DNA from: Orlajensenia flava
GTDB taxonomy: Bacteria > Actinomycetota > Actinomycetes > Actinomycetales > Microbacteriaceae
NCBI RefSeq assembly: GCF_004801905.1
Contig: NZ_SSSN01000003.1
Coordinates: 558,001-622,000, forward strand
Direction: 5' to 3'
DNA length: 64,000 nt
In this document: positions 19,462 to 27,490 of the stretch, in pieces
Layout: each line of letters begins with the position of its first letter
Numbering within the stretch: position 1 is the stretch's first letter
Program-made: the position numbers and the translations under genes
Notes under the pieces: generated by a model
Seen by the model: only the letters and a program-made list of their open reading frames with translations
Databases searched by the model: none
What the model was told of the DNA's origin: nothing

Positions 19462-19641
19462 TCAGGTCAGATCGACGACGTCCGCGCCGGCAGCGTTCTT
19501 CTGCACGCTGGCGACTCCACCCTGTGCGGCGGACTTGGTGGTGTAACTCTCGGATGAGGCGATCGGTTCACCGTTCGCGGCCTTCAACCGCCAGCGGAAC
19601 CCGCCTGATGCATCCTTGTAGATCTCGAATTTCGCGGCCAC
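19462..19641 (-). CDS. YegP-like DUF1508 protein
   Basis: A 59-residue protein made of one DUF1508 unit: AKFEIYKDASGGFRWRLKAANGEPIASSESY followed by AAQGGVASVQKNA (quoted in parts). The family usually has one or two such beta-beta-beta-alpha repeats and no known function. The GTG start at 19641 has AAGGAG six bases upstream, which decides it over an in-frame ATG ten codons earlier. It lies downstream of, and co-oriented with, the sugar symporter (gap 44 bases) but is a common housekeeping-type small gene, so functional linkage is doubtful. Confidence 0.85.
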   Translation of the reverse strand: MAAKFEIYKDASGGFRWRLKAANGEPIASSESYTTKSAAQGGVASVQKNAAGADVVDLT

Positions 19642-19685
19642 CTGCTGCTCCTTCCGATGAGTCGGGCGCACGCCCTGCGCCCAAG

Positions 19686-21038
19686 CTACTCGCGAGTCGC
19701 AGGCGGCGCACCCAGTCGGTAGAAGAGGAAGGGGATGGCCGACAGGACGCAGCTCACGGCCGGCACGATCGTGATGGCGACGAAGACCGTGTTCTGCATG
19801 GCGGGCGTTACGCTGACCCCGCTCTGATATCCGGCCATCACGACGAAGACACCGAAGACGAGGACGGCGAGCGCGTTCATGATCTTGGACGCGAAGGTCA
19901 ATCCGGCGAAGGAGATGCCGTCGTTGCGCACCCCGAGCCGACGCTCGGCGTCGTCGACGGCATCGGCGATCATCGTCGCCTGCGCGACGAGGAAGACGCC
20001 GAGCGTCAGGCCGGTGAGGAAGATGAACACCAGGATCGCCACCAGGTTGGCGAAGCCGACGAGGTACATGCTCAGGTACAGCGCGGCGGCGATGAGCGAG
20101 CTGCTCACGACAAGCGTCCGTCCGCTGATGCGGCGCAACAGCAAGGGTGTCGTGAATGAGGAGATCACCATCCCCAGGATGATCGCGGCGCCGACGAGGG
20201 TGAACGTGCCCTCACTACCGTAGGCGATGACGACGAAGACCGCGCCGCCGGCCTGCACGATGAAACGTCCGAAGCCGAGGATCGAACCCGAGAGCACCAT
20301 CAGGAGCGGCGTGTTCTTGAACAGCGTGGTGACGAGCTGACGGAGGGTCAGTCCGGTGGAGGCCGCGGATGTCGTCCGCTCCCGCGTGAAGAAGAAGGCC
20401 AGCAGGAACACCCCCATGCCGATCACCGACGTGAGCGCGACGGCCAGCGACCAACCGCTGGCGGTCGTGGCCGGCCCGGAGCTCAGCAGTCGAGCGAGCC
20501 ACGGCATCCCGAGGGTCGACAGGCCGAGGGCGATCGCTCCGAACGCTCGCACCATCCCGATGACCCTCGTGCGCACGACGGGAGTGGTGAAGGCCGATCC
20601 GATCAGCCCCCAGAACGGCACGTCGCAGACCGTGTAGGCGAGACTCCACAGCACATAGCAGACGCCGAAGTACGCGATCTGCACGGGCTCGACGGCATCC
20701 GGCACCGAGAACAACAGCGCCGAGAGCACCGCGACCGGCGCCGCGGAGAACAGGATGTACGGCCGCAGCTTTCCCCATCGCGACCTGGTCATGTCGATGA
20801 TGCTCCCCATCACCGGGTCGAGCACGGCGTCGATGATCTTCGACACCGTGATGATGACGGTTACCGCGGCGAGGCCCGCAGTGCTGACGCCGGCGTACTG
20901 CAGCAGGTACACGAGGATGAACGTCGACACCGTGGTGAGCACGAAGTTCTGACCGAACCCCGCCGTGATCACCGCGACGCTCTGCCGGTTCTGCGACGGG
21001 GACCGGGATGTCGTCGGAGTCTCGACCGCCGCCGTCAT
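19686..21038 (-). CDS. GPH-family sugar:cation symporter (MFS)
   Basis: A 450-residue protein with about 12 membrane helices. The family hallmarks of glycoside-pentoside-hexuronide symporters are visible: KIIDAVLDPVMGSIIDMTRSRWGKLRPYI (residues about 65-95, quoted in parts: DPVMGSIIDMTRSRWGK and RPYILFSAAP) and PFWGLIGSAF. It likely imports oligosaccharides or glycosides released outside the cell. Its ATG overlaps the stop of the upstream GH38 gene (ATGA), so the pair is co-translated and the substrate is probably a mannoside; this is inference from context. Confidence 0.88.
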   Translation of the reverse strand: MTAAVETPTTSRSPSQNRQSVAVITAGFGQNFVLTTVSTFILVYLLQYAGVSTAGLAAVTVIITVSKIIDAVLDPVMGSIIDMTRSRWGKLRPYILFSAAPVAVLSALLFSVPDAVEPVQIAYFGVCYVLWSLAYTVCDVPFWGLIGSAFTTPVVRTRVIGMVRAFGAIALGLSTLGMPWLARLLSSGPATTASGWSLAVALTSVIGMGVFLLAFFFTRERTTSAASTGLTLRQLVTTLFKNTPLLMVLSGSILGFGRFIVQAGGAVFVVIAYGSEGTFTLVGAAIILGMVISSFTTPLLLRRISGRTLVVSSSLIAAALYLSMYLVGFANLVAILVFIFLTGLTLGVFLVAQATMIADAVDDAERRLGVRNDGISFAGLTFASKIMNALAVLVFGVFVVMAGYQSGVSVTPAMQNTVFVAITIVPAVSCVLSAIPFLFYRLGAPPATRE

Positions 21039-23974
21039 GATCGTGACCTCAGCAGGATCGTCTTGATCTCGAAGGCGCCGAAGGCGAGCGCGTCCAAGTC
21101 CACCTCGCCAATGGTCCGTTCCAGGAGGTCGGTCTCACTCGCCACGTCGTATGCCAGACCCACTCGCAGGGCGGTGGTGACCGGTCGGCCGAGGCTCTCG
21201 TAGAGCCGCAGCACGACGCCGTCGCCATCCTCCGCCCTCTTCACGGTCTCGACGATGACGCCGGGGTCGTCGACCGCCGCGAGAGAGTCGAAGCGGACGC
21301 CGTCGGCGATGCGCAGCGGATTATTCAGCCGGTAGCCCTCGCGCACGACCTTCGCGATGTCGCCGGTGTCGAACGGGCAGAACGCGTAGGTGAAGTGGTG
21401 AACCCCGCGATCGGCGGTCTTGTCGGGGAAGGTGGGGGCACGCAGCAGGTTGAGGCTCAGCAGGCCGTTCTTCGCCCGGTGGCCGTACTTGCTGTCATTG
21501 AGCAGTGCGAATCCCCCGCCGTCGTCCTCGGTTGCGATCCACTTGTGGGCGCAGACCTCGAACTGCGCCTTCTCGACCGAGTCGCGCTCGGTCGTCACGC
21601 GCTCGATGTGCCCGAACTGGATCTCGCAGCGCACCGTCTCCGCGTAGTGCACGGGCCTGAACTCGGCGCGCAGCATCCGATGCTTCTCCTGCCAGTCGAC
21701 CTCGGTCTCGAATCGAACCACGTCGCTGCCCGCTTCCAGCACGACGCGTTGGTCGACGCTGACGGTGCGCCCTCGGTACACCTGCCGACGCACCGCCCGG
21801 GCTCCGTCGACGGATCGCTCGACGTCGGTGACCGCCAGTGCGCGGGGGGCCTTGTCGACGTACTCGGGCTTGATGTCCCACGCGTTGAACGGCCACACGT
21901 AGGGGTCCTCGTAGACCACGACCCGATTGAGACCGCCCGCGGAGTGCTCGTTGCCTTCCCGGTCGGTGCACGAGACGATCTCGCCGTCGAGACCGAAGCG
22001 GAGGGTCAGGATGCCATTGCTGAGCGTGTCGCCGGCCGACTCGAGGCCATCGACCTCGTCCTCGGGCACGAGCGCCGCTGCGGCGTATGGCGGAACGACG
22101 GCGCGGAACAGGGATCCGTCGAAGGTCACAAGCTCGTCGCGCGGAAAGCTGGTGAGGTTGACCGCGGCCGGCCCGTCGCCGGATCCGGGCACCCTGTCGA
22201 TCAATTTCTCCGCGTACTCGTCGAGCGCCGCTTCGACCCGTTGGTAGCTCGCGATCGCCTCCCGGTTGACTCTGGCGATCGAGGATCCGGGGAGGATGTC
22301 GTGGAACTGGTTGAGCAGCACCGTGCGCCAGTGCTCTGCGAGCCGCTCGCGGCTGTCGTCGTCGAGCACCACCGCGAGCGCCTCCACCTCGTGCAGCTTC
22401 CGCTCGACGAGTCGGTTGTGCCGCTTGATCTGGGCTTGGGTGGTGTACGTGCCCTGGTGGGTCTCGAGGTAGAGCTCACCGACGTGGGTGTGCGAGACGT
22501 CCAGCCGTTCGAGACCACGGAAGAACGCGCCGGCCGTCGAGTACGTGACCTGCGGAAGACCGCGCAGACTGTGCTCGCGGCGGATGATCTCGTGGTGGAT
22601 CTCGTTGGGCCCACCGCCGCCGTCGCCCGAGCCGTAGACGAGCAGCGCGGTGTCGAGGGCGCGTTCCGGGTACTTCGCCAAGACCGTGAGCAGGTTGTCA
22701 GCGGCTCCGCGGCTGTTGTAGTCGCCCTCCGGCGGCATGTGGACGAGAACGGTGGATCCGTCGATGCCCTCCCAGTGGAAGGTCCGGTGGGGAAAGTCGT
22801 TGACCTTGTTCCACGCGAGCTTGATGGTCTGGAACCACTCCATCCCGCTCTTGCGCAGGATCTGGGGCAAATTACCGTTGTAGCCGAACGTGTCGGGCAG
22901 CCAGCACAGTCGCAGCTGCTCGTCGCTCAGGCCAAACTCGTCCTGGATGAACCGGCGCCCGACGAGCGCCTGCCGCACGAGGGACTCCCCCGACGGGAGG
23001 TTCGTGTCGGGTTCCACCCAGAACGAGCCCTGGATCTCCATTCGCCCCGCGGTGACGGCACCCTTCATCCGGTCGAACAGAGCCGGATGGTCCGCCTTCA
23101 TCCATGCCATCTGCTGGGGCTGGCTCGTGCCGTAGATGTAGTCGGACGACGTCTCGATCGCGTTCAGCGCGCGAACATAGGTGCGCGCGGATTTGCGATG
23201 CGTCTCGCGGAGGGGCCACAGCCACGCCATGTCGAGGTGTCCGTGGCCGACGGCGCTGTAGACGAAGTCGCTCGTCGATGGGGCGGACAGCGTGGCGGAG
23301 AGTGCAGCACGAGCGCCGATGACGTCCCCCTTGCCGAAGCGGGCGAACGACACACCGAGCGATCGACGCACGTCGGCCTCGAGCGCCGAATCCTCCGTCG
23401 CGCCCGCCAAGACGAGGAGCGTGAGGTAGTCGTAGTAGAGCTCGTAGACCTCATCGCTCCGGGTGGCCAGCTGGGCACCGTGATAGACCGCGCGGCCCCA
23501 TTCGTAGAGGATCCATCCGTTGTAGGTGACGTCGGCGAACACGTCGACTCGCCCGGCTGAGAGGTCGACATTGCGCACCGGACGGTACTTCCCACCGCTG
23601 TGCGGCAGGTCGCCCTGCTGGAACACGGTGCTCACCGAGTCGAGCAGCTCCCCGGCCGGCGAGTACATCAGTCCCTCGCCACGGATGCCCAGGAGGACGA
23701 TCGGGTTCCGGATGCCGGCAGGCACCTCACCCGTGATGTGCAGCCACGCGCAGTCGAAGACGTCCCCCCACGCCGTTCCCGGTCGCAGCGGGGAGAACGC
23801 GGCGCTGTCGACCTGGTCGAAGGGGATCGGCTCGGGCGAGCGGAGGATCTGCGCGTCCAACTTAGCGACGGCCGTGTAGATGCCACGACGGATGCGCATG
23901 AGTCGGCGGTACTCGGCCGGTTGCTGCGCGCGGAGGCCGAACAACCACGCCGCGAACCCGGTGATTGCTGCCAT
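21035..23974 (-). CDS. Alpha-mannosidase, GH38
   Basis: A 979-residue retaining alpha-mannosidase. The zinc-binding entry motif GHGHLDMAWLWPLRET, the nucleophile aspartate in WLPDTFGYNGNLP, MPPEGDYNSRG, and the further zinc histidine in FHDILPGSSI are all present, in the usual order and spacing of about 1000-residue bacterial GH38 enzymes. No signal peptide is seen, so it acts in the cytoplasm on imported mannosides. Its stop overlaps the symporter start. An imperfect dyad (24062-24074) lies upstream as a possible operator. Confidence 0.93.
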   Translation of the reverse strand: MAAITGFAAWLFGLRAQQPAEYRRLMRIRRGIYTAVAKLDAQILRSPEPIPFDQVDSAAFSPLRPGTAWGDVFDCAWLHITGEVPAGIRNPIVLLGIRGEGLMYSPAGELLDSVSTVFQQGDLPHSGGKYRPVRNVDLSAGRVDVFADVTYNGWILYEWGRAVYHGAQLATRSDEVYELYYDYLTLLVLAGATEDSALEADVRRSLGVSFARFGKGDVIGARAALSATLSAPSTSDFVYSAVGHGHLDMAWLWPLRETHRKSARTYVRALNAIETSSDYIYGTSQPQQMAWMKADHPALFDRMKGAVTAGRMEIQGSFWVEPDTNLPSGESLVRQALVGRRFIQDEFGLSDEQLRLCWLPDTFGYNGNLPQILRKSGMEWFQTIKLAWNKVNDFPHRTFHWEGIDGSTVLVHMPPEGDYNSRGAADNLLTVLAKYPERALDTALLVYGSGDGGGGPNEIHHEIIRREHSLRGLPQVTYSTAGAFFRGLERLDVSHTHVGELYLETHQGTYTTQAQIKRHNRLVERKLHEVEALAVVLDDDSRERLAEHWRTVLLNQFHDILPGSSIARVNREAIASYQRVEAALDEYAEKLIDRVPGSGDGPAAVNLTSFPRDELVTFDGSLFRAVVPPYAAAALVPEDEVDGLESAGDTLSNGILTLRFGLDGEIVSCTDREGNEHSAGGLNRVVVYEDPYVWPFNAWDIKPEYVDKAPRALAVTDVERSVDGARAVRRQVYRGRTVSVDQRVVLEAGSDVVRFETEVDWQEKHRMLRAEFRPVHYAETVRCEIQFGHIERVTTERDSVEKAQFEVCAHKWIATEDDGGGFALLNDSKYGHRAKNGLLSLNLLRAPTFPDKTADRGVHHFTYAFCPFDTGDIAKVVREGYRLNNPLRIADGVRFDSLAAVDDPGVIVETVKRAEDGDGVVLRLYESLGRPVTTALRVGLAYDVASETDLLERTIGEVDLDALAFGAFEIKTILLRSRS

Positions 23975-24061
23975 CGTTCCCCCGGCGTTCGTTCGCCACT
24001 GCCGATGCCGCGGCGGTGCGGGATCGGTTCGAGTGGCGGCTCGTTTCCGCGAGTCTAGGTT

Positions 24062-24074
24062 ATGACAACGTCAT
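24062..24074. promoter_or_regulatory. Candidate operator upstream of the GH38-symporter pair
   Basis: ATGAC-AAC-GTCAT is a 5-base dyad with a 3-base centre, 88 bases upstream of the mannosidase start. It resembles sites of LacI-type sugar regulators, but no regulator gene is adjacent, so this is only suggestive. Confidence 0.3.
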
Positions 24075-24124
24075 CGGCTGATGCGGTGGGGGCCGTCCCC
24101 GATCCGCCGATCCTCGCGCGTGAA

Positions 24125-24130
24125 TACTGT
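24125..24130 (+). promoter_or_regulatory. -10-like element before the 24137 gene
   Basis: TACTGT ends six bases before an ATG (24137). This TANNNT-N6-start spacing is what leaderless actinobacterial genes show and favours that start. Confidence 0.35.
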
Positions 24131-24136
24131 GCCGCC

Positions 24137-24733
24137 ATGACAACTACAACCAAGGCCGACGTCTTCGAGCGATTCGGCAGAAGCCACATCGAGGTCGCCG
24201 ACTTCGAGTCGGACGTGACGGTCGAAGACTGGGCGCAGCTGTACCGCACGAACACGATCAATCTCGGTCCGCTGTTCTTCTCCCCGTTCGCCGAAGTCTC
24301 ACCGTCGAAGCTGAAGGCGGCCGCCCACACCGACACCAACCTCATCCAACCGTCCGTGGTCATCACCGACACGACGGGCACCCCGTACGCCGGCCTGGAC
24401 ATGCGTGACACGCCTGCGCGGCAACCGGCCGTCTCGGTGCACTTCCTGCCGAGCGACTTCGGGATCACGGGCGTCGGAAACTACGTCTTCCGGTTCTACG
24501 TCGAATCCACCTCGTCGATCACCCTCAAGGCGAGTGGACTCACCTTCCTTCAGGGCGTGACCGTCCAGGGTCTCGGATCCTCGAGTGGCTCAGGCCAACG
24601 CACTATCTCGGTGACCTACCTGAACCTGCCGCCGGGCCAGCCGGTGACCGCCGACATCACGCAGACCGCCGGCGAGCAGTGGGCGTGGTACCGCACGAGC
24701 ATCGGGCATCCGCCACTCATCTTCACGCCGTAG
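24137..24733 (+). CDS. Hypothetical protein
   Basis: About 198 residues, not recognised. It begins MTTTTKADVFERFGRSHIEV, then has acidic and aromatic stretches and many short predicted beta strands rich in Val, Thr and Ser (TTGTPYAGLDM, YVFRFYVESTSSITLKASG), suggesting a beta-sandwich fold. There is no signal peptide or membrane helix. The frame opens 25 codons earlier (24062), but that start lies in a palindromic site, and an -10-like hexamer sits just before 24137. It marks the boundary between the glycan locus and the small-gene patch. Confidence 0.6.
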   Translation: MTTTTKADVFERFGRSHIEVADFESDVTVEDWAQLYRTNTINLGPLFFSPFAEVSPSKLKAAAHTDTNLIQPSVVITDTTGTPYAGLDMRDTPARQPAVSVHFLPSDFGITGVGNYVFRFYVESTSSITLKASGLTFLQGVTVQGLGSSSGSGQRTISVTYLNLPPGQPVTADITQTAGEQWAWYRTSIGHPPLIFTP

Positions 24734-25018
24734 GCGATGCCTTCGATCATTCGACGCTTCGTCGTGGGGTCTCTGACGGCCGCGCACTAATATTGCTTGC
24801 TCCAGCGAATAGTTGCGTAATGCGACTAGGGTGCACGTAACCCCCCAACCTGTTCGGGTCAGCGAGGGTGGGCCAGGTCCCGCGGCGCTAGTTGCAAGTG
24901 CACAGCCTCGGGGCCGCTTCACGTCTAGGACTACCGTCGAACTATCGTGGCGACTAACGTCGAGGGTGCTCTCGACCCGGCGAATGCCCCTCGCCATCTG
25001 GTCGTCAGCGTTCCAGGG

Positions 25019-25032
25019 AGACCGTACGGTCT
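25019..25032. promoter_or_regulatory. 14-base perfect palindrome
   Basis: AGACCGTACGGTCT reads the same on both strands and directly touches the next hairpin (25033-25067). Unknown function; the abutting of two perfect dyads is unusual. Confidence 0.4.
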
Positions 25033-25067
25033 GGCTTCCTCCTACGACCCGAAGGTAGGAGGAAGCC
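25033..25067 (-). terminator. 13-base perfect hairpin after the 25071 gene
   Basis: GGCTTCCTCCTAC pairs perfectly with GTAGGAGGAAGCC around a nine-base loop, three bases beyond the stop of the minus-strand gene ending at 25071. It could end that transcript but has no T-tract on the minus strand. Confidence 0.5.
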
Positions 25068-25070
25068 ATC

Positions 25071-25334
25071 TCACCAGGGGTGGCGTCGAATCGTTGCCAG
25101 CCGCCATGTGAACAGGACAATGCCGTATACCCCAATGGCTACGACCGCCCATGCCAACGGCGTCATTGACGAAGCAATCAGGATGCCCAGGACGATTGCT
25201 GCGACGCTGATCACGAGCCCGTAGACCGACGAGCCGAGTCGCCAGCCGCGCCGTTTTGAGAGCTGCTCAACTGCTTGATACCAGTCCGGACTCTCCACCT
25301 TCGTGTAGTCGGTCTGTTCCGGTTCGTTGGTCAT
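25071..25334 (-). CDS. Small two-helix membrane protein, unknown
   Basis: An 87-residue protein with a charged N-terminal half (EPEQTDYTKVESPDWYQAVEQ) and two membrane helices (about 37-55 and 62-80: YGLVISVAAIVLGILIA and LAWAVVAIGVYGIVLFTW). Not recognised. It lies in the small-gene patch next to the tRNA cluster, in a lower-GC segment, and is followed by the tandem dyads. Ribosome-binding site is weak. Confidence 0.55.
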   Translation of the reverse strand: MTNEPEQTDYTKVESPDWYQAVEQLSKRRGWRLGSSVYGLVISVAAIVLGILIASSMTPLAWAVVAIGVYGIVLFTWRLATIRRHPW

Positions 25335-25369
25335 GCGCTAAGTATGGGACACACGGGTGCTGATTGAGT

Positions 25370-25630
25370 TCACTTGATTCGGTTTACCGCTGACGCCCAC
25401 ACCCAAGCGCGGCGAACGGCACCATTACGCGTTGTGAACTCGATGTTAACGGCGCGTGCCGTCCACGCAATTGGCCTACCCCGCACCTTCATGGGAGCTT
25501 GCGGGAATCGCACCCACGCCTCGACTGGCACTGGGCTGTCAACCTCGGGCCGCTCGTCACCCACCTCGAGCTTGCTTAAGGAGATCGGCTGAAGACGGGT
25601 CACGGACTCGTTGATAGCGTCCGTGCTCAC
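25370..25630 (-). CDS. Hypothetical protein
   Basis: An 86-residue soluble protein (GTG start) with the core LEVGDERPEVDSPVPVEAWV, then KVRGRPIAWTARAVNIEF and VRRAWVWASAVNRI; not recognised. The strongly basic C-terminal half could bind nucleic acid, but this is speculation. The open frame continues much further upstream, across the neighbouring membrane-protein gene, without sensible composition, so the GTG at 25630 is preferred. Confidence 0.45.
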   Translation of the reverse strand: MSTDAINESVTRLQPISLSKLEVGDERPEVDSPVPVEAWVRFPQAPMKVRGRPIAWTARAVNIEFTTRNGAVRRAWVWASAVNRIK

Positions 25631-25713
25631 GTCACTGCCGTAGCGTCGGTTCGAAATCAGGCATAGAACATATGTTCGATCTCGTGCGGGGGCAATTCGA
25701 TCTAACCGCTTCA

Positions 25714-25905
25714 CTACTTCGGGATGACGACTATCCCGACAGCTCCTGCGAACAGGACGATGACGCCGGTCGCCGTCATGGGCCATCCGAGAACGGGCGA
25801 GCCGTGACCAACCGCCGTCATTCCGAAACCCATCAGGAGGCATCCCCCGAACGCAAGCTGCACCCAGAACCCTCGTCGCTGATACCACTTCACATCTGCG
25901 AGCAT
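25714..25905 (-). CDS. Small membrane protein, unknown
   Basis: About 63 residues from ATG 25905 (a GTG ten codons upstream at 25935 is also possible but would begin two bases from the divergent gene). The chain begins MLADVKWYQRRGFWVQLAF and has two hydrophobic segments, GGCLLMGFGMTAVG and MTATGVIVLFAGAVGIVVI. Not recognised; resembles small actinobacterial proteins of unknown role. Part of the small-gene patch. Confidence 0.5.
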   Translation of the reverse strand: MLADVKWYQRRGFWVQLAFGGCLLMGFGMTAVGHGSPVLGWPMTATGVIVLFAGAVGIVVIPK

Positions 25906-25937
25906 CGCATACCTGCGCCAAGCGGTAGCGTTCACGC

Positions 25938-26141
25938 ATGACGTGGATTAAAGCCCACATGCTCGAGTGCTACCTCGCGCTTGCTGTCCTCTGGGCCGGG
26001 TACTTCGCGTACAACCTATGGCAGGTATCGAATGGCGAGCATCGCTTGTTCCCGCTCGTCTGCAGCGGAGTCGCACTCGCGTGTTCGATCTTCTTGGTGA
26101 CACTTTTCGCGCGAGAGCGATCAAAGAAAAACATCAAGTGA
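25938..26141 (+). CDS. Small membrane protein, unknown
   Basis: A 67-residue protein with two predicted membrane helices (MLECYLALAVLWAGYFAYNLW and LVCSGVALACSIFLVTLF; quoted as short runs) and a basic C-terminus (ARERSKKNIK). It is divergent from the gene at 25714-25905. No family recognised and the ribosome-binding site is weak, so the call rests on the coherent membrane-protein composition. Confidence 0.5.
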   Translation: MTWIKAHMLECYLALAVLWAGYFAYNLWQVSNGEHRLFPLVCSGVALACSIFLVTLFARERSKKNIK

Positions 26142-26264
26142 GCTGACAAGAGCTTGATGAGCCCACATTCGGGGCACTCCTACACGATTGTTGACGAACG
26201 CTCTGCCGGCTCCATTGCGATAAGGCAGCGGGGATAGTTGGGAAGATCCAGCTCGCCGTAGTGG

Positions 26265-26732
26265 TCAGATACGGCTATTCAGCAGACCTCTCTCGATGTC
26301 GGGCCACGCCGCGTACATGGCGTCGAAGTCTGCCGCGATTTTGACGAAGGTCGCCACATCCACACCGTGAGCCTTCTTGAATCGACGGTTGACGAGCGCG
26401 CTTCGGGTGAGCGTTGGGTCTCGGTCTATGTCAAGGAACCAAGTGGTGAGATCAGAATGCAAGACGTAATTCCTGGTTTCCAACGCGGTCGCTGTATGCC
26501 CCAGCCATTCAAGAGCCGCCGTCTCGCATTGTGTAGGTTCGCCAGGCAGAGTCTTGCGAGCATCCTTCTTAAGATCACTCACCGACCGTTTAGCCAAGTC
26601 GATGGAATCACGCGACAGAATCGCCGCGAGTCTGTAGGCGACCGCCTCAAGGCGAATGGCGGCCCACGTCATTCCACCCAGCGCGGCCGTGGTGTCCGCG
26701 TCGGGATATGGAATCGGATCCCACGGAGCCAT
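26265..26732 (-). CDS. Hypothetical protein
   Basis: A 155-residue soluble, mostly helical protein beginning MAPWDPIPYPDADTTAALGG, with LAAILSRDSIDLAKRSVSDL, CETAALEWLGHTATALETRN and a C-terminal FVKIAADFDAMYAAWPDIERG. Not recognised. Composition and the regularly spaced hydrophobic residues suggest a real gene; it lies in the patch next to the tRNA cluster and has no informative neighbour. Confidence 0.55.
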   Translation of the reverse strand: MAPWDPIPYPDADTTAALGGMTWAAIRLEAVAYRLAAILSRDSIDLAKRSVSDLKKDARKTLPGEPTQCETAALEWLGHTATALETRNYVLHSDLTTWFLDIDRDPTLTRSALVNRRFKKAHGVDVATFVKIAADFDAMYAAWPDIERGLLNSRI

Positions 26733-26751
26733 GCGGCGACTCTACGCGTCG

Positions 26752-26949
26752 TCAGTCGTCGTTGGTCACGAGCGTGATCGGGATACCCGTGCCCACCGAA
26801 ATCAAGACGGTACCGGGCACGCCTCGCTGGTCGAACGAGAAGATCCGAGGCCCAAATGGCATTCTCCCTTGATCGAGATCTTCGAGCCGCGACGCGTCGC
26901 CGTCCGAGATCTCGTACTCAAGTTGGTCATACATCAACGTAAATGCCAT
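26752..26949 (-). CDS. Small hypothetical protein
   Basis: A 65-residue acidic protein (MAFTLMYDQLEYEISDGDAS, then GPRIFSFDQRGVPGTVLISV). AGGTGA seven bases before the ATG supports translation. It is 19 bases upstream of the 26732 gene in the same direction, so the two may form an operon. Not recognised. Confidence 0.5.
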   Translation of the reverse strand: MAFTLMYDQLEYEISDGDASRLEDLDQGRMPFGPRIFSFDQRGVPGTVLISVGTGIPITLVTNDD

Positions 26950-27001
26950 GACGTCACCTACATATTCACGGATATCCCACGAGGGTATGCGGGCAAAGAA
27001 A

Positions 27002-27023
27002 AACCCCCGGTCATCCGGGGGTT
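27002..27023 (-). terminator. Rho-independent terminator of the minus-strand tRNA cluster
   Basis: AACCCCCGG and CCGGGGGTT form a perfect nine-base stem with a TCAT loop, followed on the minus strand by TTTTTCTTT. It sits just beyond the 3' end of tRNA-Val(GAC). Confidence 0.85.
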
Positions 27024-27028
27024 CTTGC

Positions 27029-27103
27029 TGGTGGGCGATACTGGGATCGAACCAGTGACCTCTTCCGTGTCAGGGAAGCGCGCTACCGCTGCGCCAATCG
27101 CCC
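27029..27103 (-). tRNA. tRNA-Val (anticodon GAC)
   Basis: A 75-base cloverleaf including encoded CCA. Acceptor GGGCGAT pairs with ATCGCCC; the anticodon stem CTTCC/GGAAG encloses CTGACAC (GAC at positions 3-5); the T-loop is TTCGATC. First of three minus-strand tRNAs ending at the terminator. Confidence 0.95.
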
Positions 27104-27126
27104 AAGGCTGAAGAACTTTATCAGCT

Positions 27127-27200
27127 TGGAGGTGGATACGGGATTCGAACCCGTGTATACGGCTTTGCAGGCCGCTGCCTCGCCTCTCGGCCAATCCACC
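27127..27200 (-). tRNA. tRNA-Cys (anticodon GCA)
   Basis: A 74-base cloverleaf with encoded CCA. Acceptor GGTGGAT pairs with ATCCACC, the anticodon loop is CTGCAAA (GCA), and the discriminator base is U, as is usual for Cys. Confidence 0.95.
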
Positions 27201-27252
27201 GTGCGGGTTCACTCCATGTGAAGAGGATCGGGCTTTCGCCCGACCCTGTTCG

Positions 27253-27324
27253 AGCGGATGACGAGATTCGAACTCGCGACCCTCACCTTGGCAAGGTGAT
27301 GCGCTACCACTGCGCCACATCCGC
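27253..27324 (-). tRNA. tRNA-Gly (anticodon GCC)
   Basis: A 72-base cloverleaf: acceptor GCGGATG with CATCCGC, anticodon stem TCACC/GGTGA enclosing TTGCCAA (GCC), T-loop TTCGAAT, discriminator U. CCA is not encoded. Confidence 0.93.
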
Positions 27325-27455
27325 GTTGCGCGCTTTTCTGCGTGCTCAATGACAATAACCGAAAGGTCATGGCATCGCCAAACCGGCCCAGACCGGGCGT
27401 GTCCTCCGTGAGCAAGCCTCGATCCGTCGATGTGCGCCGCGCCCACGCCGTCGGC

Positions 27456-27461
27456 TAGTAT
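27456..27461 (+). promoter_or_regulatory. Putative -10 element of tRNA-Val(CAC)
   Basis: TAGTAT, about 30 bases before the 5' end of the plus-strand tRNA. A -35 box could not be assigned. Confidence 0.35.
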
Positions 27462-27490
27462 CGGTAACCACGGCGCGCAGGCGTCCGCAC

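Larger units (their letters stand above)
24734..25070. other. Gene-poor stretch with lower GC
   Basis: About 337 bases with no supportable gene on either strand. Several short frames have stops. Its right end holds a 14-base palindrome and a 13-base-arm hairpin that are listed separately; the rest shows nothing recognisable and may be eroded DNA. Confidence 0.6.

Noticed and set aside
21395-23560. 721-codon open frame antisense to the mannosidase gene
   Set aside because: Shadow of GH38, which has all catalytic motifs on the other strand.
25374-25592. Plus-strand open frame opposite the 25370-25630 gene
   Set aside because: Poor composition and no ribosome-binding site; the minus-strand frame has the better protein.
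26656-27446. Open frames overlapping the tRNA-Val, tRNA-Cys and tRNA-Gly genes
   Set aside because: Their translations contain typical antisense-tRNA peptides such as GIEPVTSSVSGKR; the DNA clearly encodes tRNAs.
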